A DNA stretch of 64,000 nt, taken from positions 18,576,521-18,640,520 of the forward strand of contig JAJKFL010000042.1 of NCBI GenBank assembly GCA_021186555.1. The letters are read 5' to 3'. The stretch's first letter is position 1. Every line of letters starts with the position of its first letter. The stretch comes from Reticulitermes speratus (taxonomy: Eukaryota > Arthropoda > Insecta > Blattodea > Rhinotermitidae). Of this stretch, positions 46,061-59,520 are shown in pieces. The notes under the pieces were generated by a model. It was not told the DNA's origin and made no database searches. It worked only from the letters and a program-made list of their open reading frames with translations. The translations under genes and the position numbers were made by a program.

Positions 46061-48139
46061 TGCTCACATTACATTAATCTGTCACCGATGCTACATAATA
46101 TTTAACAATTGGCAGCTCGTCAAAACACTTCTCAAGAAAGATATTGGTAGGTGACATATTTCAAAACTCTGATCTCTTTTCTCTAACACATAAAATTTTC
46201 AACTTATCGCAGCCCTGTCTATAAGAATAATCTGAGTGTTACTGAGTTATTAATGATGGGGTAAAAACTAACCTAAGAGCCAACATATTTACTCATATAT
46301 CAGGAATGAATGAAAAAAAAAACAATTCAAGGAAATCTGAGTTTATTTGGGGTTGATGTGTGTTGTTTGTTTGTGTACTGCACACATTTCCGCAAGCTAT
46401 ATATTTGCCTTCTTTAGATTAAGTCTATTAACGGAAGAGAGGGTATTAGGAAGTAAGATACGAAGCTGAGCCTTATATGGTCTGTATTTTATAATGTTAA
46501 ATTGCACATGATTAATAGCTTTTAATTATGCTTTGTTTAATAGTTTGCAATTATAAAATTAGGAACTGAAGGCTACTGATTAAAAAGAGTTAATATGCAA
46601 TATCTTAATTTCCTGTTACTTTAATGGAAATACTTTTCGGTTTCGAACGTCACTTCCGCTTTCATCTATTTTAATCGAATATTTAAATTTATCCTCTTAA
46701 TTCTACTGGTCATGGTACCCAAGGAGACAGCTGAAATCTCAACCCTTCCCCACCCCAACCTTCTCTAACTTAAATTATTCAAGCAACAACTTTGTAACCT
46801 GACACAAGTTGAGTTAAATGTGCAGTCATAAAGCTCCGAAAATTATGGTTATTCTCTTCATATAGCGAAACTCTGAAACTAATTTCATATTTCTGCTGCG
46901 AAAGAGAAATATTAGGTCAGACACTCTTAAAATGGCCTACACAGTACAAATACTCTCTACGTTCTTTACGAGAAACCTCCGTTTAAACGTATGATTACAT
47001 TTTTTGAATATATAAAAATATTATTTTCTCCAATATTAATCGCCAATAATATTTTTTATATCACATACCGTGAAATCGGCCTACAGAATCCTTCATTCCT
47101 GGCTCAGAAACTGGTCCTAAAGCGCGCATGTTAAAAATTTCATGATCCAGTTTTTAGAACTGCTAATGAACCGCACGCATTCTTGCCACTCTTCGCTCGT
47201 AGTTTCCCACGTCATAGGCTGCCTCTCTCCGGCTCTCTGGCATGTAACCGTGGGCATATCGCTCGAGAGCCGGTCTACACACCCATACACTCTATCACAT
47301 TTTAAGAGCCTGCTTTCTGTAATATCTCGGGACCCAAACGACGTGCCACTTGGAGTGCTGGAGTAGAATACATAATAATTCCCCCTTCCATTTTATATGC
47401 GATTTTGAGTGCAGCGTAGATGGGCTAAGTGGCGGTTTAGTGGCATAGTGACTGTGGAGCGTCCACTTACGCTATAACGCTTAGTAACCGGGTTGGCTGA
47501 ATATTTAATGTCTCATTATCCCACGATGCTGCTCCTCCAGTATGTGCATGTGTGTGTGTGTCTTTAGTTGAGTAAGACGCCAACCAAGTTTTCTTTACCA
47601 CCACCACCGATATCGTCTTCGGAATAACGGATCTACATAGTGCTTTGTTACCAAAACCCGTAACGCATACTTGGGTAACATATTGAAGGCTGGTGGTTAC
47701 TATAGTTACTGCCATGTTTAACACTATAAATTCTAAGTCTTGCTCAGACCGTTATTTATGTGCTTCTTATGAACAATAAACAGCAATTTTTACATATACA
47801 ACTTTTACTCTTAACCTTTGTAATGGAAGCAGACACTAATCTGTTTGAGGTACAAAGCGATTCTTTACGTAAAAGGCAGAAGCATTTTATTTTGAAAAGG
47901 ATTAGAGAAATAACTGTTTCTGAAGTCTGAAAGAGTTGATCAGAGAATAAGTTCGGAATTGATATATTTTGGGTTTCTCCTTTTAAATCTTACTATACCA
48001 TTTCGGACTTAAATGCTCTGCTATAACATTATTTATCCACATATTCCCTCGCATATTAAGGATTATCATATCGTGGGACAAGCCTTTCAAATACCTCTCG
48101 ACAGAATCCATGTCCTATGTTGTCAGCCATCATCTCAGA
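46061..48139. other. No gene recognised
   Basis: AT-rich apart from a GC-richer patch at 47155-47365 with a 74-codon plus frame of unknown meaning. No repeats recognised. Confidence 0.45.
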
Positions 48140-48240
48140 ACTGTCCAAAACTCGAGATCAACTTCAAATTTCCGGCCGCCAAATTCCTGCTCCAGCGCTG
48201 GTGACACTATTCGCTGAGCTACGAATTTCCCTGATATAAT
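48140..48240 (-). mobile_element. Possible tRNA-derived SINE head
   Basis: On the minus strand GTAGCTCAGCGAATAGTG resembles a tRNA A box and GAAGTTGATCTCGAG, about 50 bases on, resembles a B box (GGTTCGATCTCGAG). The body beyond is not recognised. A second A-box-like piece, GTTGCTCAGCTGGTCAGAG, lies just to the right, near 48303-48325 on the minus strand. Confidence 0.35.
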
Positions 48241-51200
48241 CACAGTCACTGTGTGTGGGTACGATGGTGATCCTTGAATTACACTAAACTTTCTGTGGTC
48301 TCTGACCAGCTGAGCAACTATTATATTATCAGAAATAATTTTGCTCCTTAGAGTTACTTAATATTTGTACATGTCATATGACAGAGAATATGCAATGTAA
48401 TTGTTAATTATGAACAAGCGGAATAAAATATGTGGGTGTACGATTTCAGACCCTGATTGGTTTGCACAGCGTTTCGTAATTTTGTTAGGCATTGTTTTCT
48501 ACTTTCGGAGAAGTACTTCAGGTTCAAGAAACAAAACGAACGGCAACAAACAACACTCGAAACAAAAGGCGAAAGTATGTATTCCCAAGTTCAGAAAACG
48601 AACCAAGAGGAAGCTGGAGAAGATTCCATAAAGGTGTACTTTGTGATTTACATTACTATTGCCTTATTGTTGGATTGACTAAGTCAGAGATATTAGGCCA
48701 CTAAATTGCTGATATTTTGTGCGCAATTTTCATTGAACGCGATAACCCTGGAGATTTTGACGGACTGTACGTAACATGGACAGGACGCTTAATCATAAAC
48801 TGTAATATTTTGAACTGATTCAGTATCGGACTCAGTGACGAGCTAATATATTATTAGCCTTGATCCCTGACGTTTTGATGCCAAAAAGTATGTCGTATTG
48901 AGCACGTATGGAATTACTTGTGCATATCTGTTACAATGAAAGTCCGAAACGTTACCATTCCTGACTGGTAGCCGGGACGTTATCACGCAGAGACTGACAG
49001 CCTGAAGTAAATGCTTTGTTTTTTTCCTTGGTAACTTTAAACCATAGGTCCACAAATTTCCAAAAATGTAGGAGCCACCTCAAAGTTCCAGGCGCCAGAT
49101 TTGTGACATAAAGCAAGTTCCATACCGAGGGAAAATAATTATTAGGTCCATCACACAGAATGTAAATGTTCGGGATACTTGGCTCCCGAGATTTTTGCAA
49201 CTCTGCTTTAAGGAAATGGTGGAATATTAGTTTCAAATAGACCACGACAGTTCCTATATCCGTCTCATAACGTCACCTGAAATCACTCTGTAACCCGATG
49301 CAGTACGAATTATACTGTCTACTGTACGTTATTAAATACAAAAATTACAAGAATATAAAGCAGGGTTTGTCCAAAATTAATTAAGAATTCAGTCACACCA
49401 TAATTAGTAGCTCAGGTAGAGTACTGGAAAACACGTGACTCAGACAACCGACAAGAGTAACCCAAGGAAATAGTGCTGTAGGGCAAAGTATTTATTGTGT
49501 TGAATAACACGTCATCACTGACGTCATGTTTCTTATTTATCAAAGCATTACGAAATACAGTTTGATGCATTCTACGCCTATACGTATAATCTACGTTAAA
49601 GATAAACTGACAAATGTTCCTGAATAATTTAACAAGTGACTTTGTACCCCAACCTCTGACTTTCCACATCTTCAACCCAACCCTCTAGTTTATTTGACAC
49701 TATCCCCCAATCTTCGCACCAAAAAAGGGAAATGCGTACCATGAAGCCAGTAAGGTCAATAATTACAGCAGAGGAGGTATGGTTCTAAGAGTAGTGCGCT
49801 GACTATGGCCGTGTGTTGACTGACTCACCGGATAGAGGAGGGAGAGATATATAGGGCTCACACCCTAAACCTGATACATTGTTTCCCAAAATGTTATACA
49901 TACCGTTGTGTCAAGTGAATCTGTTACATAAATCACCTTATCAGAGTTAAAATATAGCTTACAGACTGCAACGTCCCTATGTATAGGCTAAAAGTGTAAG
50001 AAATTTTATGTCATTAGTGGGATCATGAAATGAAATTTGTTTTGGTTTGCCTCTCCCTGTTACTTAAGTTGTTCGAGCATGATTCTTTTATTACTGGTGA
50101 TTGCAAAATAAATGTAGGTTCATTTATTACTTGGCTTAAAAGAAAAATTATAAAGCTTACCAACAAATTTATACCAGCATCTCTTCTTTGTTTCTGAACA
50201 GCACTTCGGTCTTACGCTACGTTCCATTTTCTTCACTGAATTGGATCTATATTTTACTTTCACTTTCAAAGCACATGCCATGTTTGTACCTTAAATATAG
50301 GTCAAAATATTAGTAAATTTCAACCCAAGAAACCCTAAAATTGCATTTTATTTAAAGTGCAACCAGTGCTCCGGAAATAAGCCTTCAGTCTACAAGTCAC
50401 AAACCTATTTCATTCTTTCCAGTGTTTCCCGGTTTTCTTCTTACAGATATTTTAGTACTCGCCACTTTTATCTGTTTAATTGCCCGTAGTGGGTGTTGGG
50501 CGTATCTTTGAATCCTTAATTCAATAGCACATACATAACCTCACTTAACACAACGTGTTGATTTTTTCTTGCTCTAAGCCAAAGACACGATATTGATGGT
50601 CCTTCTTTTGCAGTGCACACGCCGTGGTTACAAGGATCTCTATGACAACACCCTAAGTTGAGAGTTCTCCATTTATCCTGCTTGTTTCTTAACAATCCCT
50701 ACATCACTTGTTCTCTCCCCTCCGATACAAACATTTCTTTCCTTCCTGTGTATTATGAATGGGTCAGATGAAGCAGTCTTCATGTAAGGGATGACAAACA
50801 GCAGTGATTGGGCCTAGTTTGGCTTCAGGCAGGATTTTCATCACCTTTGTATTCTGGGGCGCAAATGTGAAACAAATTATATGTTGACACACACCTACAT
50901 ACCTGTTTCTGTTTAGGTGAAAAACACAGTTGTCACTTGAGAGAAACAATGTAAACTGGAAGAATCTGAGAAGAGTACAAACCTTGTGTCTCGCAGGACT
51001 GACATCTTGGTAACACGTGCAGTGTAAATTCTACTTCCAGTAAGAAAATAGTTTATTTTTGTGAAGAACTTATTAAATTACTTTAATTGTGCTGGATAGA
51101 ACCTCAAACTTCCGCATTGTTCAAAAGTCGCGGCGGGCTCTCTAGACGTCAGTTACAAAGTGACTTGTCGGAATGTTTATAATTGTTTACTTACAGTATG

Positions 51201-51482
51201 AACAGTACTTCAAACGTGGGTCTCTATAGGTTTACGATATATTCCGTATCAAATTTCACTTCCTTGTCTTCAGTTTTTTATTAATTTTCTCCATCAAACA
51301 GGGAGCTGAAGTCAGTGTCCACATTGCAGTCATCTTGTTATTTCATATTCCGAATCATAACAAATGTTGCACTTGTTTTAACAAGATCTACTACCATACG
51401 TCTTTCAGAAGCACAAAGGAAGTGGCACGACTGTCGCTCCCGCCTCACACGTTATGTTGCTTTTTTAACTGTAATATTTTGA
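48241..51482. other. No gene recognised
   Basis: A purine-rich stretch at about 48530-48632 is open in all three plus frames (one reads FKKQNERQQTTLETKGESMY) and is followed by GGTGTAC. It could be an exon, but neither splice site is convincing. The rest is AT-rich with no recognised repeat. Confidence 0.4.
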
Positions 51483-51709
51483 TCTTCTAAAACACGTGAT
51501 TGAAGGAAAGTTAGAAGGAAGGATAGAAATGACGGGAAGACGAGGAAGAAGGCGTAAGCAGCTACTGGATGACCTTAGAGAAAAGAGAAGATATTTTAAA
51601 TTGAAAGACGAAGCACTACATCGCACCCTGTGGAGAACTCGCTTTGCAAGAGGCTACGGACCTGTCGTAAGACAGACTACAGTATGAATGAATGAATGAA
51701 TGAATGAAA
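51483..51709 (+). mobile_element. LINE 3' end, second copy, with TGAA tail
   Basis: Same element as at 40306, truncated 40 bases further in: LKHVIEGKLEGRIEMTGRRG, then RKQLLDDLREKRRYFKLKDE and RGYGPVVRQTT. It ends in about six TGAA repeats (51684-51709), the tetranucleotide tail of this LINE. The target duplication is unclear (AATATT on both sides at most). The frame is open; there are few differences from the other copy. Confidence 0.8.
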
Positions 51710-54700
51710 ATATTGAAGTGTATTGTGTTGGGATGTCCTCGCGTGGCATGGTGTTCGTAACAATGTTTGTGAATAGGGGACATGAAGTCTTCACAGCGGT
51801 GTCAAAGAGCCACGTGTTCTGGCATGTTAACGCTAAGTGACATCATCCCAAAAGACATTAACCCTCAACTGACATGGAAACCAATTAGTTGAATGTTTGG
51901 AACGGAACACATAGATTCAAACATGCACATAGCATGGCGATTACAAAAGCATATAGTTTTCCTCGTTTTTAGAAGTAAGGTGAGTTTAATAGATGTGTAG
52001 AACAACCTCAATGGAATTGTAACGTAACAATGATGAGTCTGATTTTACTTTGAACTAGACCTAGTTTCATACGACAGGAAGACGTGTGTCGTATCTGTGG
52101 CTTAGTTCGGGAAGTTATAATTTTAACATACTCGTATATGGTTATGTATAAGCCCATATCGTTCACATGTTTATGACCATATTAAAGACGAATGGAGGGC
52201 ATTAAGGCGAACGTACTTATAAGCATTGCGTGAGTTTATTATTGTTGTGATATACGGTATAAGAAGTAAATAATTAAATTTTAAATAATGCTTCTTTTGA
52301 ACTATCGTTTGTGAATAACAACATTTTATCTGGTGACGTAGTGTCTATATTTAGTAAACCGAATATCTAAGAATATATTACAGACATGGCTTGAGGCCTA
52401 TGAATTAAACAATTCACCTATCTCTCCATAAGAAAAGTATTTACACTTTCGTAATATTTAAACACTGACTTTGGGAAGAACTTTCTACTGTTAAAATCTA
52501 TGTGTATACTTCTCTGTATAATTATCAATACAGTTTACATATAACCCTAAATAAGGTTTCCTACAAATTTATAATTAAAATATTACGCTGTAATTCTCTA
52601 GTGTTACAATTTTAGCCATATAATGCTTTGTATCGATTTACTCTTGTATAATATTACAGACGTGGTTTTGAAATTCAAAAGTTCTATAACAGAATACACA
52701 AAGATTCTACGAGATATTGATAAAGGCATTTTGTTTCGTAAACTACTAAAATTTTCGTAGTTAACTTTGCCTTTGTGTGTGGCATTTATACTTAGTTTTT
52801 CCGGCAACCGAGTAAACTTTCAAGGCGATTAACAGCCGACTTCTAACCGCGCAGTCCCACTTTAAATTCCACAATAATGTGTACGGGTATATTGATGGGG
52901 TAGTGCGGAATAGATACTTCTATCTCTACTTCATCTGCCTTTTTAACGTCCTTGTTCCCAATCATCACTCCTGAAATATGTAACAATCATGAACAGCCTG
53001 CAATCCGGCAACTATCGTCATTTTGATAATTCGCTGAATATCCGCTTTTGTCCCACACAGAATGAACTAACAAGATTTAAGAAAGTTTGCGCTAACTTAA
53101 GTTTCTCTGCCGAAACTTTTGGCATCCCTGTGTTATGTTGGTAAGACGTAAGCGAATATATATAATGTACGGGCAGGGTCTATTAAATTCTTTCACTAAG
53201 TCATCGATGTAATAAATCTTGCCTCTTCTCTCACTACTTCGTCCTCAAGTTATTGCGAGATGCCCAGGGGAAATGTTGCACATAACGGAGGTGGGGTATG
53301 AACAGAAATGAGAGCAAACTTCAGCCCTCTGCCTTTGTCTTACATTTGCCTACTTGGTAAACTCTTTCTCCAGCATGCCTTAATCGAGCACAAGAGTGCC
53401 CGCCTTCCTCTGTGCCTGTGACCTTTCTAAAAATTTACAGTTTTTACAAATTTAACAGTTTAAAGACTGACACTCATAAAAGCATAGGAGTGACTGATTT
53501 TTAAAGTTGTGTAAGTTTTCAAAATTGAGATACAAATTCAACCGTTTTTTATAAAATCTAAATGAAACTTAAAATAAATTTTGTGTTTGAATCAAAGCCC
53601 CAGCATAATCATAATCGAAGTAGTGTTCCTGACAATTTGTTAATTTTGAAAGCTGTTTAGTTCACTTCACTTGTCTAAAAATATATTTCTATTAATATTT
53701 TATAGAGCCAAGTGCATCTCCTTAATATCACAGAATTTAAAATCATAGTCATAGAATATATATACATTCGCCAAATTACGGAAGAGTTCCATTCCGTAAT
53801 TTCTACGTGTATCACCTTTGGATCCACTAGCCGGAAAACACACATGCAATTTAATTTATTTATATATTATTCTTGTGTGTATACTGTTACTCCTAGATCT
53901 GCCTGCTAAGCTAGGCCTACTAAGGGAAGGTTAATTGACTTAAAACCGTAAAAATAATTGTAAGTATATTAATAATTTACTGAAAAAATACGGGAGATTA
54001 TCTAATTTCTGTGACACAATATTTCAATATGGTTGTGGATTAATTTTCAAAGTTTCCACTTTAAGAGAATTCTTGTTCCACCTGTAACGTAATATTTACA
54101 CTTCTTGTATTTTGTATACGTAATTTACTGAAAGCACACATAAGGTCGAGTTTACATAGGTCAGGGCTTACGTAACCGACGGAGCCAATATCTGTGTTTT
54201 TGAATATATTAAAAAGTCAGTTTCTTTTTAAACAAAAATTAATAGATTCGTACTATTTCCAAAAGACTCGTAAATGGCTCATATGTAAAAATTCGGTTTC
54301 TACTTTACCCATAACAAACTCCGTCTCCATTATAAAGAGGTGTCTATTCCATTAATTCCACTCATTACAGGCTGTTTAAGAAAATAATCGGTGTCTATTA
54401 TATGACTCATAGGACCAATAAATAAATTCTATGATCAAACTCCAGGGTTTTTAGTCTACTGCAGTTTGTACTCCTGTTGTTTGGTCCATCTAACACTTTT
54501 CTAGAGAGAGAGAGAGAGATTTTATGCCTGCCGATTTAATACGATATTGCAGGACAAGTTACTGGAGATTATGATTTATGTGGGACCACAACTGGGGCAG
54601 GTCGCGGAATGGTTATAATTATACTAGAGAATAGAACAGGCGAATATCCAGTAATAATAGTTAGTTGCTACGGAGAAGACAGCTGCTGGAAGAACCAATA

Positions 54701-55748
54701 GGGTGCGTGGATTATCTGAGAAGGCCATACAATGGTATGAGAGACGTAGAAGCTCCACAAATACATGTAGTGTTTAATGGTACCAATGAAGCCAGATAAC
54801 AACATAATAATTGCCAAATTTACAACTTGAAAGCAAACTTTATAATTACAAGTTTAGGAATGAATAAAGACGTTGGAATTGAAGCTAAAATCGCGGCAAT
54901 ATTTTAAAACGTCAGAGAAGAGGAAACCGTATTAATACTTCCCAGAAAATTTTGTAGATATCATGTGATATTACATACTCTTCGCCAATATTGTCACTAA
55001 ATGAAGAATATTGAAATGACTGATGCATGTAATACATATGAGAGAGATTAATAATGCGTATGAAATTTTGATCGCAGAAGGTGAAATAAGAGGTTACTTA
55101 ACAGATGTTGTATATTTAAATGGACCTTCAAGAAAGAGAGCGTGGGCGTTTTTTCTGTGGTTCAGGCAGGGTACCACTGTCGAGATGTATTAAAACATGG
55201 TGGCGAAACATATGTTCCTTATAGGGCGGAGAATTTCTTGACTTAATGACTTGCTAAATTGAAAACAGGACTCTTGCTTGTGTACTTAGCATTGCGGAAA
55301 AGTAATAAATAAAATGAAACCTCAAAAACATTAAATGCAGTTCAAATTAAATCTCAAATAATTGCTGTCAACTTCTGGATCTGCTGTCATGAGAAACATT
55401 TCCGAAGTGTTCTGTAATCTTTGAAACAATGACGGCTTCCTTTTTGGAAAATGGCTTGCTGCAGAGCGCACTAAGTGAGTGACGGAAGGCGTGGAGCAGC
55501 TAGGCATGAGAAAGATGCTATTGAGGATACATTCTGAAGCACTTGAAATTTCTCTTTGTGGCTTATGTTTTGTTTTAAAACCATGATTATTTCGATGCAG
55601 GAATTTTTTAATTTTCCCTGAAACTCATGAACTACTGGGGTAATTCACCAATTATCATATTTATCGGTTTTTAAAATATCGGCTGTCTTTACTATAAATA
55701 TCAAACATTTAAAAGATTTGATTTCAGGCTTCCGCTGCGAAGTTGATG
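51710..55748. other. Large stretch without recognised gene
   Basis: 4 kb, AT-rich. A 10-bp-stem hairpin (AAATTACGGA/TCCGTAATTT, 53773-53802) and a GA run (54505-54521) are the only simple features. No frame longer than about 70 codons. Confidence 0.5.
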
Positions 55749-55882
55749 AAATCTGCGGTCTCCTGGGTTATTACGCGGCGTCGTGTGGTAATTGTTTACC
55801 GACTTTTGGGACCGATAAGTTGTCCCGAAACGTCGGTAAACACCACACGACGCCGCGTAATACCCCAGAAGACCGTAGATTT
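55749..55882. repeat. 134-bp near-perfect palindrome of the GAAACGTCGG family
   Basis: Left arm 55749-55813, right arm 55820-55882, roughly 90 percent complementary, separated by a loop of about six bases. The arms contain TTACGCGGCGTCGTGTGG and its inverse. The centre reads GTCCCGAAACGTCGGTAAAC against GTTTACCGACTTTTGGGAC. Four small differences between arms show that it has aged since formation. GTTTACC/GGTAAAC, GGGAC/GTCCC and GAAACGTC occupy stem I, stem II and cleavage positions of a minimal hammerhead, but the CUGANGA strand is not preserved. The flanks are ordinary AT-rich DNA. Confidence 0.85.
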
Positions 55883-58800
55883 AATTTAAAATATAATATA
55901 TGTTACGTGCTGTTTTTGATATTTTTTGTTATAACCATGTTTGTGCGTATGCAAATTACTACATTTGAATCCAATTACCTCGAAGCAAGATAAATAATTT
56001 ATGCATGTTGTGGTACTGTGGCCATCCGCCTGTGTTTCTTCTCTTGGATAATAACATTAACATTAAATTTATGCGTCTTACATGTAGAGTGTTCGTAGTT
56101 CCTTCTTTGTGATTAATTTTAGCGGCTACACTTCCTCCATTACCCGACGTGGCTACTACGAAACCGCATACAAGGATTAGTTTGGAGCGCTTGAAGCCCC
56201 CATAAACACAAGTTTGCAGCGTAATCCCTTAGTTCGTGCAGGGTGAGTTACAGTAAACAGTTTTGTGGATGCAAGGGACAGTCAGCGCTACTCTGACGAC
56301 ACTATAAACAGGCACGCCCCAGTATTAAATACTGAGTGTGTTAAATTTGAAAAAAAATTTAGACAATTTTCGTATTTTATGCAGTTTATAGATGATGCCA
56401 TTCTCGCAAGTGCTTCGAACAAAACTTTCAGGTATCATATTCATATTAGAGTTGAATGTTACTTGAAATTGTGATCGTGAAAGTTTGATGTCTAGAGAGC
56501 CGGCCAAGAAAATAAATGATTTTGTGAAACCAAGAAGCTTGCTGTTCTTTTCACACAACCTGCCATTTGGCACTGTTCGCAACATTCACCAGGCTTTGTA
56601 AGACACGTTTTAATATTTTTCTCCAAACTAAGCTTAATTTTCCCATCTTACACGCTACCAATTTATGCTACATGTTGCCTGCATCTGATGCTCATTACAT
56701 GATAACTTTTGTAATATTTGGTGAATAAATTTCAAGTTTCAACCTCACTTATTAGCTGAGTCAAATTGTTCGGAAAGCATGGATTATGTATCTTATGTTC
56801 AGTCACAATAACCTGTAACAGAGAGTTTTTCCACCCCCTCCGACTACGCATACAATAGTACATTTCTAATGTTGCTCTATTTGCGTCTAGCTTCTTACAA
56901 ACACATTCCTAAACTTCTCAAATCTGTAATATTATTACACCTGACCATTCCCTGTACGCCTTTACTGAGCCATTTGGTACTAAGAAATTGATTTCTCCAC
57001 TCTTTTGTTCCCGAGCACTTCAAACGTATGTAAAAGCATTCTATTCCCGCCTACATGCATGATGTCTTCCCACAACCGATCCTCTCCTTATCCCTCTCAG
57101 TTTCCAAATCGCCATTCTAAACCGTGCTCTTCCACTTCTCTCTTTTATTTTACAGCAGCATGCTTAACATTCCCCCACCTACGCACATTTCATTCCACAG
57201 TGTAATATTAATGACATATTTTCTCTCATATTCTCTCGAGCAATCTGTCTTTTATATCACTAGAGTTTTATTTGCCTTTTGCGTATTATATTTGTATTTA
57301 TCTTATCTTATGCTTCGTTAGGTGATAATTATTTTAAAATTCCAAAATTCGCGGATCTAGCATAATTGCAATTATGCCTGTGTATGATTTACAATACACT
57401 GCGCCCATATAATATCTGTAAAGCACATATATATTTTTACATCGTAGCATTGTAGGACAAACATTGCAATGGTATAATCAGATGTGTCCGTTTTAACCGT
57501 CAAAAGCACAGATATAAGCAAATGTGTAGTACCACCTGTTTTGGCATAAGAAATTCCGTATTTTTCCAAACCCTAAATTTAATTGTTTAGACTGTACTTC
57601 AGGAAAAACGTAGACCATTTTCCTACACAACTTTTAAGTGACTGGTCTTTGAAATGTAGACAGAGTTTGTTCTCTGGCAAGTTGGATCTGACACCTTGTG
57701 TGTAATTAGGCGACTGTCAGTCTTCAAAGTTTTAGTAAAACTAGTGCATCTGGTTAAATATTAGCATTGTCATTGTCTGTGCACAGCTGCAGTTAATAAC
57801 GCACTTTTGTATTGTATTTATTTGATTTCAGCCAGTAGTTCTCTTAAAACAATACTCATATTTGCCAGTGGAACTCCCCTTACTTTAGCGTTATTATTCC
57901 TAAATTCTTTTATGGCATATTCACAACTTTCACCCATGAATAATGTCCTATTTGTTAGCAGAGTTCCCATAAACGAACATTACAAATCTTACCCTTTGGT
58001 AACCAGAACACAGTTGATATAGAAAATCTTAGAAGTTTCACTTTCTCCTACAGATGAGAGCTTACTCTACATTCTGGTCGCTAGGTGTCGCCGAATGGCG
58101 TTGGAGCTTTAAGAGCAGTTTTGTGTGTTAGTCTTTCATGTAATGAAACCTTTGGTGTCAGCGCGGCGACAGTCTTCTGCATAAGTACGAGAAGAAACCG
58201 CTGAGTTAATTGTCTATTCTTGGTTGATACAAGCGTTTTGTGAGTAATGATTGTGCCCGTAAACAACAAAGTACTGAAACAGCTTATGCACTTTCCCTGC
58301 TGGGGGTTTTTACTGAGAGTGTCTCTGTCCGTCCGGTTCCGAGGACATCAGCAGATGTGCAGGTGTGGAGTTGTAGAGAAAATTATTACGGGACAAACTT
58401 TTCCCCAAACACTTTTTTGTTTTCCCTGTGAGTAAGTTTCACTCTACCAGTGATCCATACTCACTTATGTATCAAAGAAGATGTATAGAAACCATCTTAA
58501 CAATCTGCAGCGTGTTAAGTAATACACTTAAAAAGACGTAAGTATAAGTACGGTGCGTACCGCTTTGGCTTATAGAAACACTGACCACGATATTTGCGAA
58601 AGTTGTGTCAGGATGTCTGAACATCGGTTTCACATCGCTCGAGCCACTCTCTCTCTCACTGAACTTTAACAAGTGTTGCATATCTCTGTGTTTTTCTTTC
58701 AAAATGTTTGTGTTTCTAACTGTACATGGAACATGTTGCATGTAACACACGGTTAAAATCGTAAAATATTATTTATGAATATTGCGTATACTCGTATTTA

Positions 58801-58919
58801 TGTGTACTTTATGTCACATTGCTTACCGAAATGGATTTTCAAAAAGTATGCTACTGCATTGTCTAAATAAATATTTATAACGTGCGAGATTTTAGCCTCT
58901 CACAGCGGTTCAGTGTGGG
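55883..58919. other. Stretch without recognised gene
   Basis: 3 kb, AT-rich. The longest frames (69-92 codons) are not recognised. Confidence 0.5.
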
Positions 58920-59037
58920 TTTCCATTCTGTGACGAGTAGCCCTGCTACTCGATAATAAGTGCTCGATGTTTCGAGACAAGGTATTGGTGTCTCGAAACG
59001 TCGACCACCTAGTGACGTGGTGCCATATTCCAGAGAA
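58920..59037. repeat. Hairpin repeat of the GAAACGTCGG family
   Basis: The inner stem CGATGTTTCGAGAC (58965-58978) pairs with GTCTCGAAACGTCG (58990-59003) around a short loop. The outer parts (ATTCTGTGACGAG..., ...ATATTCCAGAGAA) are more weakly inverted. It ends about 30 bp before the target duplication of the composite SINE. Confidence 0.55.
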
Positions 59038-59079
59038 ACTGAGAACTCAAGTATTTGTAGCATATAAGTACTCAAACAT

Positions 59080-59506
59080 GCCGATCCCAGTGGCCGTGCG
59101 GTCTAAGGCGTGGGTCTTCGGCCGCTCGCTTACTAGGATCGTGGGTTCGAATCCCACCGGGGGCATGGATGTTTGTGTTGTGTTTGTTGTAAGGACGGTA
59201 ACATGGAACGTAAAGTGACATGAAGGACGAAAAAGGATTTAAACAGTACAAAAATGGATCAAAGGGGAAAAACCCCGGACAGGCAAAAAAAAAAAAAAAA
59301 AAAAAAACCAACACCACCGGGGCATGGATGTCTGTCTCTTGTGAGTGTTGTGTGTTGTCAGGTAGAGGTCTCTGCGACGAGCTGGTCCCTCGTCCAGAGG
59401 AGTCCTACCGACTGTGGTGTGTCTCAAATGTGTGTGACCATGAAACCTCGACGAAACGAGGAGGCCCAGACCCATATAGGGCTGTCGAGCCATACAAAAA
59501 AGAAAA
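59080..59506 (+). mobile_element. Composite SINE: SINE-B head + module X + SINE-B body
   Basis: 59080-59171 is a SINE-B head (CCAGTGGCCGTGCGGTCTAA, B box GGGTTCGAATCCCACC, GGGGGCATGGATG). Module X (59172-59284) then replaces the usual body: GTAAGGACGGTAACATGG, GACATGAAGGACG, GGATCAAAGGGGAAAAACCC. It ends in an internal run of 23 A (59285-59307). Directly after, the sequence re-enters SINE-B at CACCGGGGCATGGATGTCTG and runs through the whole body to an A-rich end at 59506. AAGTACTCAAACAT at 59066-59079 and 59507-59520 is a perfect 14-bp duplication around the whole unit, and none is seen around the inner parts. So the composite moved as a single RNA or was assembled during one insertion. Confidence 0.93.
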
Positions 59507-59520
59507 AAGTACTCAAACAT

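Noticed and set aside
59080-59506. Simple nested insertion of one SINE into another
   Set aside because: Only one target duplication is present, outside the whole, and the inner segment is not flanked by a repeat of its own.
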